The notes: generated by a model not told the origin, from the sequence alone. Positions 23,301-33,366 are shown, counted from the first letter of the stretch. The stretch: DNA of 64,000 nucleotides from Sarcocystis neurona (GCA_000727475.1 KL647288.1:347510-411509); one strand, 5' to 3'. Translations and numbers: made by a program.

Positions 23301-24475
23301 ACGAGCGACGCGCGACCGTCTTTGCTCCCATCAAAATTCCCAAGCAACTCATGCTCAAGCTTCCTTTTCACGCGCGTACCAAGGTACTTTCTTCTATTTT
23401 CGTCCTTCACATATATATATATATATAGACACAGACATACTTATATATACAGATAGAAAGAGGTATACATATATATATGAATACGGACACAGACATACAT
23501 ATATATATATATATATGGATATGTGTGTGTATGCATCAACAAGCAAGTCATGCTGGAGCTTCGCTTCGGTGTCGGCACCAAGAAGTTGCTCTTATATCTC
23601 TTTCTTTTACATATACGTATATATAAACATAGACATACATATGTATATACATGCCCCCAACAGAGATGTAGGTGTCTATTGAGTATAGACATATACATGT
23701 ATTTCCCCTGAATATATCATATGTGTGGATGAATGTATATACGCAGGTAGACATGCACACTTGAGTACCTCTGCGTGACGGAGATTTTTACTTCGTCTGA
23801 GTACCTGTGTGGAAAACCACCTGTGCTGCGTATTGCACTTCTCCATACTCTCAGCGAATAATGTAGCCGCGTCCGTAGAGAGGGAGACAGATGTATACGC
23901 AAAGTCCTATACACACGTACGTATATTTGTACAGAGAAAGTCGGACTGGCAACTCTGTGCATATGGATATAGATGTGTATACATGTATTTATGTATAGAG
24001 ATGGTGAGAATGGCAAGTTAGTCCATGTGTAGTCGTATACAGAAAGTGAGACTGACAACTCTGCGTTCAACACTTGGTCGGTGAAGGGGGGACGAGAAAG
24101 AGAAGAGGTGGAAGCGATGTTGTTGTGGAGCATGTGTTTGATGTGCCTGTTCAGCTGCAACTGCGAACATCTCGGCTGAAGAAGCTGAAAGGGAGAGAAA
24201 AGGAAGAAGAAGAAGAAATGCGCAAGCCGCTGGTGAGCGCGTACGACCGCCACGTTGCGGCGCTGCTGCAGCGGCTGCAGACGATTCGCAACGTGAGGCT
24301 GGAAAAGAAGAAGGAAAAACAGCGGCAGAAACTCGACAAGAAAGCAGCAGCTGCTGCAAAAGAAGCAGCAGCGAAAAGCAAAAAACAGCTCGAAATCCGG
24401 AGAAAGAGATACATCAAACAAGGAAAAGTGGAAACCGTCATGCGGAAGAAAATGCGCTTTGCCTCCAGCAATTAA
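5610..24475 (+). CDS. BMS1: BMS1 ribosome biogenesis GTPase, 12 exons, 1554 aa
   Basis: BMS1 is an essential nucleolar GTPase of the small-subunit processome. It works with RCL1 in early pre-rRNA cleavage and 40S assembly. Inferred exons: 5610-5891, 6736-6938, 7327-8313, 9997-10186, 11563-12954, 13238-13406, 14535-14809, 17870-17997, 19676-19950, 22295-22428, 23075-23383, 24155-24475. Every intron is GT..AG, every junction keeps phase, and the total of 4665 nt gives 1554 codons plus stop. Family landmarks occur in order: NPKAF, P-loop GPPNVGKT, LLIDASFGFEMETFEF, HGFP, TRLD, KKRFW, SHPY-like SAHPYLL, YGYVRG, GDF, an acidic middle, KKHRWYPRVLK, GWRRFQ, LKYTP, KKLKL, TVSGIRGQIK, FEDKILLSDLV, FYN and a basic tail. 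It is longer than yeast (about 1180) and human (about 1280) BMS1 because of homopolymer insertions. The start at 5610 gives the expected short basic N-terminus. The frame stays open upstream, so an extension is possible. Confidence 0.95.
8314..9996 (+). other. BMS1 intron 3, CTG-rich on the sense strand
   Basis: This 1683-bp intron is almost wholly GCT/CTG-rich on the transcribed sense strand. Donor is AC|GTAAGA at 8314 and acceptor GGCGCAG ends at 9996. Antisense frames look like Gln/Ser/Ala coding sequence: 8716-9348 starts with a true ATG and encodes MAKSRSESSSS, and 9329-9691 is also open. I treat these as antisense shadows unless transcripts show otherwise. Confidence 0.8.
9997..13406 (+). 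CDS. BMS1: BMS1 exons 4-6: YAP/AMYIHL segment and acidic middle
   Basis: Exon 4 (9997-10186) encodes RAIYAPAADVGN and DTDAMYIHL, matching the family segment KLVYAPLSGVG...DAVYVDL. The acceptor at 9997 (GGCGCAG) was chosen over the one before 10020 because only 9997 keeps phase with exon 3. Exon 5 (11563-12954, 464 codons) holds the Glu/Asp/Ser-rich acidic region typical of BMS1. Exon 6 (13238-13406) encodes CYFITGGW, the counterpart of human CFVTGKW. The conserved stretch of about 30 residues expected between exons 6 and 7 (human FDAEYDEGE region) was not found. Either a small exon in intron 6 (13407-14534) is missed or this lineage has lost it. Confidence 0.85.
10709..11441. repeat. Cluster of nine GTGTACGTACAC palindromes
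   Basis: Copies are at 10709-10720, 10753-10764, 10809-10820, 10931-10942, 11158-11169, 11247-11258, 11273-11284, 11324-11335 and 11430-11441. Six are exact. Those at 10809 and 11273 begin with C instead of G, and 11324 also has A for G in the centre. Flanks often extend the symmetry with CGG before and CCG after. Spacing is irregular (26 to 227 bp), so this is not a simple satellite. Isolated exact copies lie at 48729, 53616 and 57006. The function is unknown. Confidence 0.85.
11265..11373. repeat. 51-bp tandem duplication containing the palindrome
   Basis: The segment starting ATTCGGCTGTACGTACACCC near 11268 is followed 51 bp later by a copy with a few substitutions (ATTCGGCTGTACATACACCC near 11319). 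Both copies continue with the same GTTGAAA and CAATCTGGTGCG. One palindrome lies in each copy, so part of the cluster arose by local duplication. Confidence 0.8.
14535..22428 (+). CDS. BMS1: BMS1 exons 7-10: conserved C-terminal core
   Basis: Exon 7 (14535-14809) encodes ETKRLMLEAREL, then GTFVRVCVEQLP and VLLGGLSAGE, matching the family's R[IV]..ENVP and ILGGL. Exon 8 (17870-17997) is MRAKKHRWYPRVLK to GWRRFQSLPLF. Exon 9 (19676-19950) is LRYLKYTPAHLHC to KKLKLLGEPQKIYKNTAF and MFNS. Exon 10 (22295-22428) is GAKIQTVSGIRGQIK and FEDKILLSDLVLCKTWLS. This region binds the RCL1/U3 processome in other eukaryotes. Introns 7, 8 and 9 are large (3060, 1678 and 2344 bp), and intron 7 contains the first assembly gap. 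Confidence 0.92.
16140..17110. repeat. Polypurine GGGGAGACGG minisatellite around an assembly gap
   Basis: Repeats of GGGAGACGGG and GGGGGAGACACGGGCAGAC occupy about 16200-16275 and 16846-17105. They flank the run of N at 16372-16845. The array probably continues through the gap. The same core occurs in opposite orientation at 44480-44970 and in shorter form near 21400-21850, 37310-37400, 47560-47860 and 49080-49230. Confidence 0.85.
16372..16845. other. Assembly gap (474 N)
   Basis: Run of N inside BMS1 intron 7, bordered on the right by the GAGACGG minisatellite. It does not interrupt any exon I identify. Confidence 1.
19138..19290. repeat. 57-bp tandem repeat, about 2.6 copies
   Basis: The marker TGACGGGGTGTACAGACAC begins at 19141, 19198 and 19255, a period of exactly 57 bp with near-perfect copies. 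It lies in BMS1 intron 8. The minus strand reads it in frame as repeats of CLYTPSRPCGW, but nothing supports translation. Confidence 0.9.
19951..22294 (+). other. BMS1 intron 9
   Basis: A 2344-bp intron (donor G|GTGAGT, acceptor GGTCTGCAG). It contains a TA-rich tract (20200-20560), a CTG-rich tract (20690-20930) whose complement encodes a Gln-rich open frame, and pyrimidine-rich CCGTCTCTC repeats (21380-21900). No conserved BMS1 sequence lies in it. Confidence 0.8.
23075..24475 (+). CDS. BMS1: BMS1 exons 11-12: C-terminal region and basic tail
   Basis: Exon 11 (23075-23383) encodes LQPRQFYNAVLD (family FYNPVTSL), a low-complexity linker and IPKQLMLKLPFHARTK (family IPKALQKALPFK). Exon 12 (24155-24475) encodes the Lys/Arg/Glu-rich coiled tail characteristic of BMS1 and ends at the TAA at 24473-24475. 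Both junctions are phase 0. The intron between them (23384-24154) contains a diverged copy of the end of exon 11 near 23538-23585. Confidence 0.92.
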
Positions 24476-25577
24476 AAATCCACGCACACGCGTATCAAAT
24501 GTTAATATTATGAAGGTTTCCTCCTCCTGTGAACAAGGAAGACAGGAACGTACGCATAGGTGTGCTTGTGTGTCTGTATATACACATACGTAGTTGTCTG
24601 TCAGTGTAGCAGCAGGCTGGTCTGCCTTCTGTAGAGTACACGTGTGTGTGTCTCTCTCTCTATATATAAATGCACGTGTATTACGCATCTGTATAAATGT
24701 GTGTATACTTCATTATGTATACATATCCTCTGTACGAGTGCCGCCGATGTAGATATGTGGAGTGTTGTGTGTGTAAGTGTATCTGTCTATAATTGTGTGT
24801 GAAGATATATCTACAGACATGTCTACGGATCTACTAGAGTATATTTGAGAAAGAGCGGGCATTTCTCCACATTTATCCGTGCATCTTACAGAAAAAACAA
24901 AGACTTTTAACATACCGCAAAAAACTCGATGAAGGACACAACGGGTGGTCGAGCGAGAATTGGTCGCGGGAAAGAGAATTTGTCTAGTTGCCTGAGATCT
25001 GTCCTCCTGAAAAATCTAAGATCCCTCTTTTTTTCGTAGAAAAACGACGCGTGCTTCTGCGCCACCGTTTAATAAGAGATCAGCGATCTCTCGCGTTTTC
25101 TCCGGAAAACTAGACTTGAGACTGTGTCCACCGTCCCTTGAAAACCAGACACTTCTCTTTTCCTTTAAGGAACATGGCGTGTGTGTCTCCGGTGGCGGTG
25201 TTTTCCCGGATGGGAACGAGAAATTCAAAGAACATTCCGCGTCTCACTGCTTCGCCAGTTGCGCGTCTATCACTTGACTCCAAACTGGCAAAGCACACAG
25301 TTGTCGACCCGTTTCCCGTGTGGGCATCGCTTTTTATTTCATTTAATAGTGCTCTCGTAGACACTGCCGTAGCTGGTAGGTTAAAAATTTAAGTAATCCA
25401 TCGCCGACTCGAAGGCCGTAGTGCGGTCGATCCGCATACTATGAATTACCTGGGAACCACCCGAAGATGGATTGGTTCTGTAAGTGGCGAATTTTGCCCG
25501 TCCACGAGGAAAGAGGTACGTACGCATGATGTATTATCAGTCAAAGAGTTAGCACGGTTATACGCATGTAGTATGAA

Positions 25578-25760
25578 GCTTATCACACAAACGACAACGT
25601 TTTCAAGAAGCCATTCGGGACGCACTTGCCGGTGGTTAGGCAAGCCATCACCTGTACGGTTATATCCGTCCAGTGTAAAGACTATCACACAAACGACAAC
25701 GTTTTCGAGAAGCCATTCGGGACACAATTGCTGGTGACTACGCAAACCATCACCTGACCA
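25578..25760. repeat. 102-bp tandem duplication
   Basis: TATCACACAAACGACAACG begins at 25581 and again at 25683. The copies share GAAGCCATTCGGGAC and CATCACCTG downstream. The period of 102 bp is a multiple of three. Both strands stay open through both copies (minus strand WLLENVVVCVI twice), which might reflect a former coding repeat. Confidence 0.8.
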
Positions 25761-26393
25761 GGTGTAGGCACACATTTATTGAGAAAAACCGTGCCCACTC
25801 GTTCTACCAAGACACCGATGTGCAAGTGTTCGACTGGACGTCTAGTGCGCATGATGTGAAGCTGCGGTGAAGACAGTTTCTCAATATTTTTGCCGACCGC
25901 ACAACCACTGCCGAACCGCTTCCTTTATGTTTTCAGCTCGTTTCACAATAGACGGGGCAGGAAGCGCGTGTCTACGCGTGCGCGTGGACTGTTGTGTATA
26001 TACGTTCCCGGAAACAAATACGTGGACAGGTACGGGAAGGGCTTGACAGTTTTATCAGCGTCTCTCTTTCCTCATAATCTTGTCGGTACGGCGTTGAAGA
26101 CGTGACAGTACTTGTGCCACTCGGTGCCGACGGATGATGCACATCAGAGAGACGAACAGGGAGAATGCGACCTCTGCCGGTTTCTCCGTAGTAAAAACCT
26201 GTGTACAATCGCATTTTTAGGGTGTCCGTAGTAGTGTGTATGTGTATGTAGGCAATAGACGCAGCCACCGTCGGGTTTGCACATCTGAGGGTGCTGCAAT
26301 AATGCGGTGGAGTTGCTTTCGTTAAAAAGTACAGTTTTGTGGAAAAAAAGCGTAGGACTTCTTTCCCACTCCCTCTTCACGGCCGTTCTGCGA

Positions 26394-26551
26394 CTGGTAT
26401 CAAGACAGAAAAGGTTGCCTTTTCTTTCCCCGACTTGTCTTGAGGCAGCCGCTCTTGGTATTTCGCATGAACTTCTAGTATCACGACAGGGGTTGTCTTT
26501 TTTTTTTTCCGACTTGTTTTAAGGCAGCCGCTCTTGGCATTTTGCATGAAC
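26394..26551. repeat. 79-bp tandem duplication
   Basis: CCGACTTG begins at 26430 and 26509, each followed by GGCAGCCGCTCTTGG and GCATGAAC. The units differ mainly by a T expansion (about 12 T before 26509). Confidence 0.8.
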
Positions 26552-28321
26552 ACACTTTTACTCGCGTTCTCGTGGAGCTTGCAATTGAGGCGTTACCTGC
26601 TTCTGGCAATCTTTCACTCGAACTATTCAGATTTATTGTAACCCTTCTCGCTGCTGTAGTGGAACTGCAGAGGTTATGAGCAATTCTTCTCCAGGCTTAT
26701 TGCGACACAGCCCATACCGCCTGGTTACGCAGATTCCCTCACTCTCGCTTCCACTCATTCCAAAAGTGCAGTTTTGATGCTGCTGATTTAGCTTCAGCAA
26801 AAAAGTAGTGGTATGCTCATTTCACTCAGCAGCTGCTGCTATCAAGTGACTCTTCATGAAACATGATGTTATCTCCTTTCTCCTCCGTGGGGGACGAGGA
26901 AAGGTTACCTTGACATTTGACAAGTTCCTAAGTCTGAGAAAGTGAGGAATTCGGTATGAATGAGGACTGCTCCAGGATCCCACGCAACCACGTCATGGGT
27001 GACGAGCTCCTTTGATTCGTAATTTATTCGTTGCACAGCACTCAGGTTGGGAAATACGTCACTTTTCACCGCATCTTTCTCAACTGACAGCGCTTCCTCT
27101 TTGGTATTTTGCCGCGGCTTCTGAGCCGGTGAGTCGTTTTGCCTTCGCCACAAATGTCTGTCTCAATATGCCTCCGCCGAACGTGGCGAACCAAACTTTC
27201 TGACTGCGAAACTTCACCTGCACGAATGATTGCAACCGTCGAGGAGAATCAACTTTGTCTCTGTGGTTTTCTACGAAATCGGCGGTGGAGCGATGCGAGT
27301 GACATCCTTCTCGAAAAACCCACAAGCAAAGGACGCGTGCGTTATCAAAGGCGTGCAACCTTTTCGTGGAACTGCTGCTTGCACAGGCACCTCTGCCCAT
27401 CTACGTACACATACTTTCATACGCACATATAGTTGTAGATATCCACGTATATACACTGTAACTCAGTTATAATGTGGGATATCTGTGTTATGCGTACACT
27501 TCACCTGCGTATACACACGCATGTAAATAGAGAAGGACACAGAGCGATCCCCATGCCTGTGTGAGCTTGTATCAGTGAGTCTCTTGGGGAGCGTACGCTG
27601 ATATGCGCAAGCGACATCTTTTCCTATACATCAACTAGTCAGCTCGATATTCAAAGTTTCACCCAAAGATACCAGAAGAACGGCAAGAAACAAGTATTCT
27701 TTGCACTTGAAAGACCACTTTTCCCAACGGCACTGCACTCCTCTCCGTATTCGTACAGGAAGCCTCTGCTTCCTACAGTTAAACTTCCTTATACACGCCT
27801 ACTCATCGCTTCTAACGTAACTCCTTACACACACATAGTCACACACATACACAGTCTACACCTAGGCAATTAGTAAAAATAAGTGAACACATAGGAGTGC
27901 ATCTATGTGTAGATGTGTACGTGTTTCTCCGCTGTCAGAAGCGGAGAATCACGGTGTACTCTGGTATATGTATGACTCTGCAGGCGTCCAAGAGGGCGCG
28001 CAGCTACACCTGCACTTCTCTGTATCCGTGTCCGCGCCTCATCACATCAGGCGCATCTGTGCCGGTTTACTATACACATGCAAATACACATGCATGTGTA
28101 TACACTTGGCTGTTTCCACAAAGCCCGACGCACGCGACAAGGTGGTGCACCAGTCTTCCGCACAATTCTTTTTCTCGGCAAGAATTCGACTGCTACTTTG
28201 AATTACGCACAGCCCCCTGAGCATGCGTACTGATACTTTCTCTGTATACCAGTTGTGCCTGTGCAGAGACGACCCTTTCCCTATATATGTATGCATATAT
28301 ACATATATGTTACTGTACGTA

Positions 28322-28544
28322 CGTAGATCTTCATTCAGCAAATTGCACGCCTGCAGAAGGTCAAGCGAGCAAAATTTCCGTGCTATTTCCTGCTGCTGCA
28401 ACTCCCATATTTTTACCGTATTGTAAAGAGGAGGAGGAGTAGTCACGGACGCTCCGGGATGGCCACGCTTCGCGTCCTTGCTGTTAGACTGAACTCGTGC
28501 TATTTTTTTCTTCGAATTCGTTGGAGTCTTGAGACGCCGAACTG
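28322..28544 (-). CDS. Candidate exon, unknown product
   Basis: The minus strand after a CAGGCTCAG acceptor is open and varied (short peptides KTPTNSKKKIARVQ and VKIWELQQQEIARKF) and reaches a GTACGT donor-like site near 28322. The segment lacks trinucleotide repeats, so openness is more meaningful here. I do not recognise the sequence, and partner exons are not established. Confidence 0.25.
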
Positions 28545-28874
28545 AGCCTGGCACTTCACCTGTCCATCAGCTGGCCCCAAATATACATGCGGCTGCTGAG
28601 TGGTACACACTTCTATGTGTGTTTCTCTACAAAAATTCACCTCCAAAGTCATACGCACGTAAATGTCTGGGAGCACACGCCCTTTCATGCACCAGACATG
28701 TACGTGTGTATGGAGCTTTTATTTCTGCTCGATTTCTCTAACGTGCTTCTGTCTCACCATGTAGGCTGATCGGTCGTTGACGGCCCACAGATCTATATGT
28801 ATTTTCGTATATAATTTCCTTTGGTTGTCCCTTTCTGTTCTACTCTTTGCGTGTAACCTTCTAGTCCTCAAACA

Positions 28875-29282
28875 CTAGTCACTTCGCAGTACGTCGTTAC
28901 CGCAGATGTAGATAGCCTGCTTACACATGTGTGCACGTGGGTCGAAAAAGTTTTTTTGTGGATTTGTGTGGAGGTCTGCATCAGTGGGCACAAACGTGGA
29001 AAAAAAGGCGCACCACCCGTGCGCACCGCTTCTGCTGCGCTGATACTCGTGAACTTCAGCTGGCGACATCTGTTTGCGAATCGTCACTATACGGCACTCT
29101 GAGATACAGGTTGTGCGCCTCTCAATTGTGCGAACAGCATCATTCTCTCTCGTATTGCTTCTATAGAGCCTGTGTGATTCACCGAAGCCTTCCTCGTCTT
29201 TTCCACCATGCAATGAGTTTCTCTCTATTAAAATTGTGATCATTTGTAATTCCCAGAATCGACCATCGTCGGGGTGCCGCAC
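28875..29282 (-). CDS. Candidate exon or small ORF, unknown product
   Basis: A 135-codon open frame on the minus strand in repeat-poor DNA begins with GTG in the computed frame. The first ATG is 13 codons in (MITILIERN). The content is varied, with no homopolymers. The opposite strand is also open over much of this (28931-29239), so evidence for coding is modest. Confidence 0.22.
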   Translation of the reverse strand: MRHPDDGRFWELQMITILIERNSLHGGKDEEGFGESHRLYRSNTRENDAVRTIERRTTCISECRIVTIRKQMSPAEVHEYQRSRSGAHGWCAFFSTFVPTDADLHTNPQKNFFDPRAHMCKQAIYICGNDVLRSD

Positions 29283-29484
29283 CTTTCGCTCGTGCTACAT
29301 CGCTACGTGAATCTGTTGCCTACAAGTATACCTTGTTTCACTGGTGCTGTCCCGTAACCACACTTTAACTTGTCGCATTGTTCTGACTCGGTGCTCTGCG
29401 TTTTCTTACGACGCAGACACCTTTCTGTGTTATCAGAACAGCTGCGAAGCTTCACCCGGCGCACTTTCTCTGTGTGTGTGTGTG

Positions 29485-29515
29485 TAGGTAGGTAGGTAGG
29501 TAGGTAGGTAGGTAG
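29485..29515. repeat. (GGTA)n microsatellite
   Basis: About seven to eight tandem TAGG units follow a GT run at 29471-29484. It is isolated and unlike the TTTAGGG telomere repeat of coccidia. Confidence 0.95.
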
Positions 29516-29772
29516 AGTGTCGGGGAAGGAACTTCTCGCGTATGGGAAGTGCTACGTGGAGGACGTACGTTGCCTCTACCTTGCAAAAGGGTTTTTCTCT
29601 TTGTATTTTGGAAGTGTCCTTTGGTATAGGGTTGTAAACGTGTAAAACCCGCTGAAATGACGAGTAGCAGGCTCCAACGGCGTGTGGTGACGCTTTACTC
29701 GCTGTGATGGCTTTCGAAAAAATTGTTTTCCTTCCACATTAAAGCGCGTTATTTTTGCATGTCTGCCATTCT

Positions 29773-31223
29773 TTATAGAGCGTCTACTCTGTGTTTACGC
29801 GAGAAATGTCCTGGAGGGTCGGAATGATAAACGCTCCTTCTCGATCGCGCTGCGGGATATTCAAAATGGAAGGCCGCAACAGAAGCAGTGCTTTGTACGT
29901 GTGGAATCCTCTCGACAATTCCTGTACCAGGTCCAGTTTCTGGCGAAGAAAACATAGTGTTTGTGCTGGAGGTGCCATGCAGATCATGTCCTTCTCGCTT
30001 GTGTAAAAGAGAAGGAACACGGTCGGTGTTTCCTGCGCTTCGACATAAGTACTGTTTACCGCGTAATGGTGAATGACAAGAAACCCTACTTCTCCGTGCT
30101 TTCAAGCTGCCATTCAGAAAAGCCTCTACGCTTTGTGTCTCGCTAGCAAGATGCATCTTTGTCTCTCTCGTACTCCTACAGTACTGTCCCTGGGGGCCCT
30201 CTCTGTGTCTGCCTAGGAGAGGGAAGAAAAAGGCAGAAGCGTGGTGACAGCACATCTTTTCTTTTCCGGTTCCGCCGTACGTGGGCGGCTGTTTCGAAAT
30301 AGTGAGTGGATGGTGCACTGTACGATACGCGCAACAAGTATTACTTTTCTGTTTTCCTATTCTCTCCTCTTGCAACTGAGGAAGTTGTGAAGGAGCAGCA
30401 GGACCGCGGTGATGAACGCAGCAAACTCCTCTCCTCAACAGCGTTACTTCTCCGTGTCCTGCTGAGTGCGTGCAAGTGAAATTAGCTCCCCTACTTCCGC
30501 ACAGGGCCAGGCAGTGGTGCGGTTCCTGCTGGTGTCGTTGCTGCGAATTCGCGCTTTGCTGTATATCTGGGGCTGCCCTGCTGCTCCTCGCGCTGCTGCT
30601 GCGTTGCAACGTGTTACAAGAATCCGTCTTCGCCTCAAACAAACGAGGGGTCCCTTTTCTCCCTCCAGAAACGTGAATTTCCTGATGATGAACCAGTGCG
30701 GCTCTAGCAGGTCGCATCCACGTAGATGCTTGTGCGCAAGGTGGCGGAGAGAAGGTAGAGGGCCCCCCCCCAGGTACAAGAACGGATGAATGTTCTGCCG
30801 GCTGCGGGCTACGAAAAGCTGCGAAGACATTTTTGGGGGGTGGGGGGACCGACGTGGCTTGGTCTTTTTGGGTTGTGCAAGAAGTTGCCGAAAAGTGTCC
30901 TCCAGACATGAGGAGAGGTGCCCGTCTTCCTGCTTGAGGAGTGTGGAAGTTTGCAAAAACTACTCCCTGGCTAGGTGGACGAACAAATGTGTCTGCTTCA
31001 GTTTCCCTGGTAGCGTGGAAGCACGGGGGGATGCTCTGCTTTCTTCGCTGAGGAGTGCATACAACGCTCTTTTCTTTGCTATAAATTGGAAGACTATCAG
31101 AGTGTTGCGCTGATCCAACAGAAGTCGCAACACAGCTGAAACTGTCTTCCGTAGGACTGTGGAAGGAGCCGCACTGCCGAAACGAAGGGAATCTGGGAGC
31201 AGAAGCTGTGTCGCTGCGACCGG
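29773..31223 (-). CDS. Hypothetical protein exon with internal repeats
   Basis: The frame is open for about 480 codons in DNA without trinucleotide runs, so chance openness is very unlikely. A strong splice acceptor (pyrimidine tract then ACTTGCAG) places the exon start at 31223, phase 1. An upstream exon is therefore expected, and no in-frame ATG lies near the 5' end. Residues in the first third form degenerate repeats of about 40-45 aa with a V[VF]...[TS]PQ core (VVCTPQ, VVFANFHTPQ, VFAAFRSPQ), at roughly 30735-31080. No known domain, signal peptide or membrane segment is evident. The stop is at 29773-29775. A GTAGAC just before it might instead be a donor. Confidence 0.55.
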
Positions 31224-33050
31224 CTGCAAGTCGGAAGGAGGAGGAGGAGCAACGCACACAGCAGATTGAAAGATAATGACGCCTGAGACATGTGTGGAGA
31301 CACAAATGTTTGATATAGAGAAGACACGACGTTGCAGCCTAACACAACGCCGGACGATTTTCTCAGCTTCTACGCCAGTGCAAGTGAAAACACATCGCAG
31401 ACACGCTTATGCTCCTGTTCTCCATATACACCTTTGCAACCACATACGAACGGATAGAAAGAGGGGTACGTACGTACATCTGTATGGAGAGGACACGTAT
31501 ATATACGTATGTGCATACAGCAGCATATCGGGAACTGTTTATGATCGGTCCACTCCGCTCGACTCATGAGGAAAGAGCGGCCCACTGTCCGTCACGCAGC
31601 GATATTCTACATTAGGTCGGGTATCGGCAACCACACGTGGGATATATATCCGTATCGCGTGTGGGCTCAGCACCTTTATACGTAGTTCTGCACCCATGTC
31701 GACAAGAATATGTATATGTGTATCTATGTGAGTACGTGCATGTCTGGACTGCAGTTATCTACAGATCCATTTCACGTCTGCAAGTGTATTCACCGGCAAG
31801 AAACGCAGGTCAGGACCTACAAACAGCAACACAAGTTCGTGTGTATATGGCTGTTTCTACATTCAGCGCCACGCAGGTACATATGTGTGTAGGGAGACAC
31901 GCCCTTGTCCGCTCATAGAGAAAAAAATATATTTTCTGGGAGAAGTCGTCTTGGCGATGCAGAGTTAACTGAAGAAACACTATCGCGTGAGCGTACGTTT
32001 AGGCACCAGCCGTACGCGGACGAAGAGACCTTTTAACGAAAAAAGAGGTGTGTACGTCGTTCGCAGTGGGTAGGATCTAAAAGTAAACCAATTTTCCACA
32101 GTGGGAAACCCCTCTCTTTGATCGTGTGACTCTCTTCCGTTTGGCCTGCCTGCCGTGATTTGATTTGTTTTGATGTCTACTATGTGGAAAATCTCCAACA
32201 TTCTACAAAATTCGCCCTACAAGCATCTTTGTCCACATATCATCTCCAACTGGCCCAACAAAAAAAAATAGTCCACGCAAGCATCCGTATCTACACACAA
32301 ATACAACTCTGTGCACAGAGAGGCGAGAGTTCCACACGCTTCGTCCACTCTGCGAGTGCGCCGGGTGTTCAGTATACATGTCACTAGCCCAGTTCGCCAT
32401 CTGCCCGTATCTAGAAACTTTTAAAATAAGTACACAGCCATAGCAGAATAAGACGTAAACATATGAAAAAGAAGATATCGGCACCCACACGCACACACAC
32501 ACATAGTTCACGGTCTGCCGGTATCTACAAATATCCGCGGTCAGTACGTACTTACAAAAACGTAGTCGAGTAAAGTGAATGGAGAAATTCGCACAAATGG
32601 GAGAATGTCGCTGACCTGCGCATGAAGAAGGGCAGGCCACGTCATGCAACTGCCCCGTTCCCCCGTGCGTCCCGAACCCGTGCCACTTCTTCTCGGCAGA
32701 GTGACGCGTCCGCGGAGGAACGCAGTCGCTGGGGTCACGCGCTACTGCAGGGCGGAAATTCTATAAGAATTCACACAGAGGCACGCCCGCCAAGGGCAAA
32801 AGGTGTTTTTGCTGTTTGCGCGTGTGTGCAGCAGCATTAATCGATACAACGTGCAGTGGTACATACGTACATGTACATACAAATGCGTATTTACTGCTTA
32901 GGACCACCACCTCACTGCAGCAGTATGTTGGGCGCGCTCCTATATGAACAAGTACACACCTACGTTTGCTCTGGAAGACAAAGTTGCGGACCAAGCCACT
33001 TGCTTTTGTGGAGAGGAACAACTGTAACCGATTTCCCTTCCGTAATATAG

Positions 33051-33260
33051 ATGGTTGCTAGCCAGTGTGTGCTGGTGGGAAGTTTGGCATCTAACGGAGA
33101 CGCCCAAGCGTGTGCCGCAGAAATGGCTGAACACCTCGAGGCGATGTGTGAATATACATGGAGAAAAATCTTGTTCCATGGAGGTCGCGGAAAACTCCAC
33201 TCGACACGGGCAAGTAGTTCCTGTGTATCGGTACCTGCGCATCGGCTCGAACGTGTATAA
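33051..33260 (+). CDS. Candidate small ORF, 69 aa
   Basis: It starts with ATG (MVASQCVLVGSLASN), has varied composition and stops at 33258-33260, just before a TA-rich tract. There are no homopolymers. I recognise no family. It could be a terminal exon or chance. A second plus frame overlaps it. Confidence 0.25.
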   Translation: MVASQCVLVGSLASNGDAQACAAEMAEHLEAMCEYTWRKILFHGGRGKLHSTRASSSCVSVPAHRLERV

Positions 33261-33366
33261 ATATCCACATATTTATATATACATGTAGATCTTCCTGAAT
33301 CTCTATACGTAAGTGCATATATACATATATACATGTAGATGTGTATATTGTACTCTTTTTCTACAG

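Larger units (their letters stand above)
24476..29772. other. Repeat-poor region without an assigned gene
   Basis: Downstream of BMS1 the trinucleotide repeats stop. 24500-24800 is partly TA-rich. From 24900 the sequence is of mixed composition. Minus-strand islands look exon-like: 26905-27153 (open until a stop overlapping donor AAG|GTAACC), 28322-28544 (VKIWELQQQEIARKF, donor-like GTACGT) and 28875-29282. None has a recognisable domain or a confirmed partner exon, so I leave the stretch unassigned. Confidence 0.5.

Noticed and set aside
29485..29515. TAGG repeat considered as interstitial telomere
   Set aside because: The unit is four bases and does not match the TTTAGGG repeat of coccidian telomeres.
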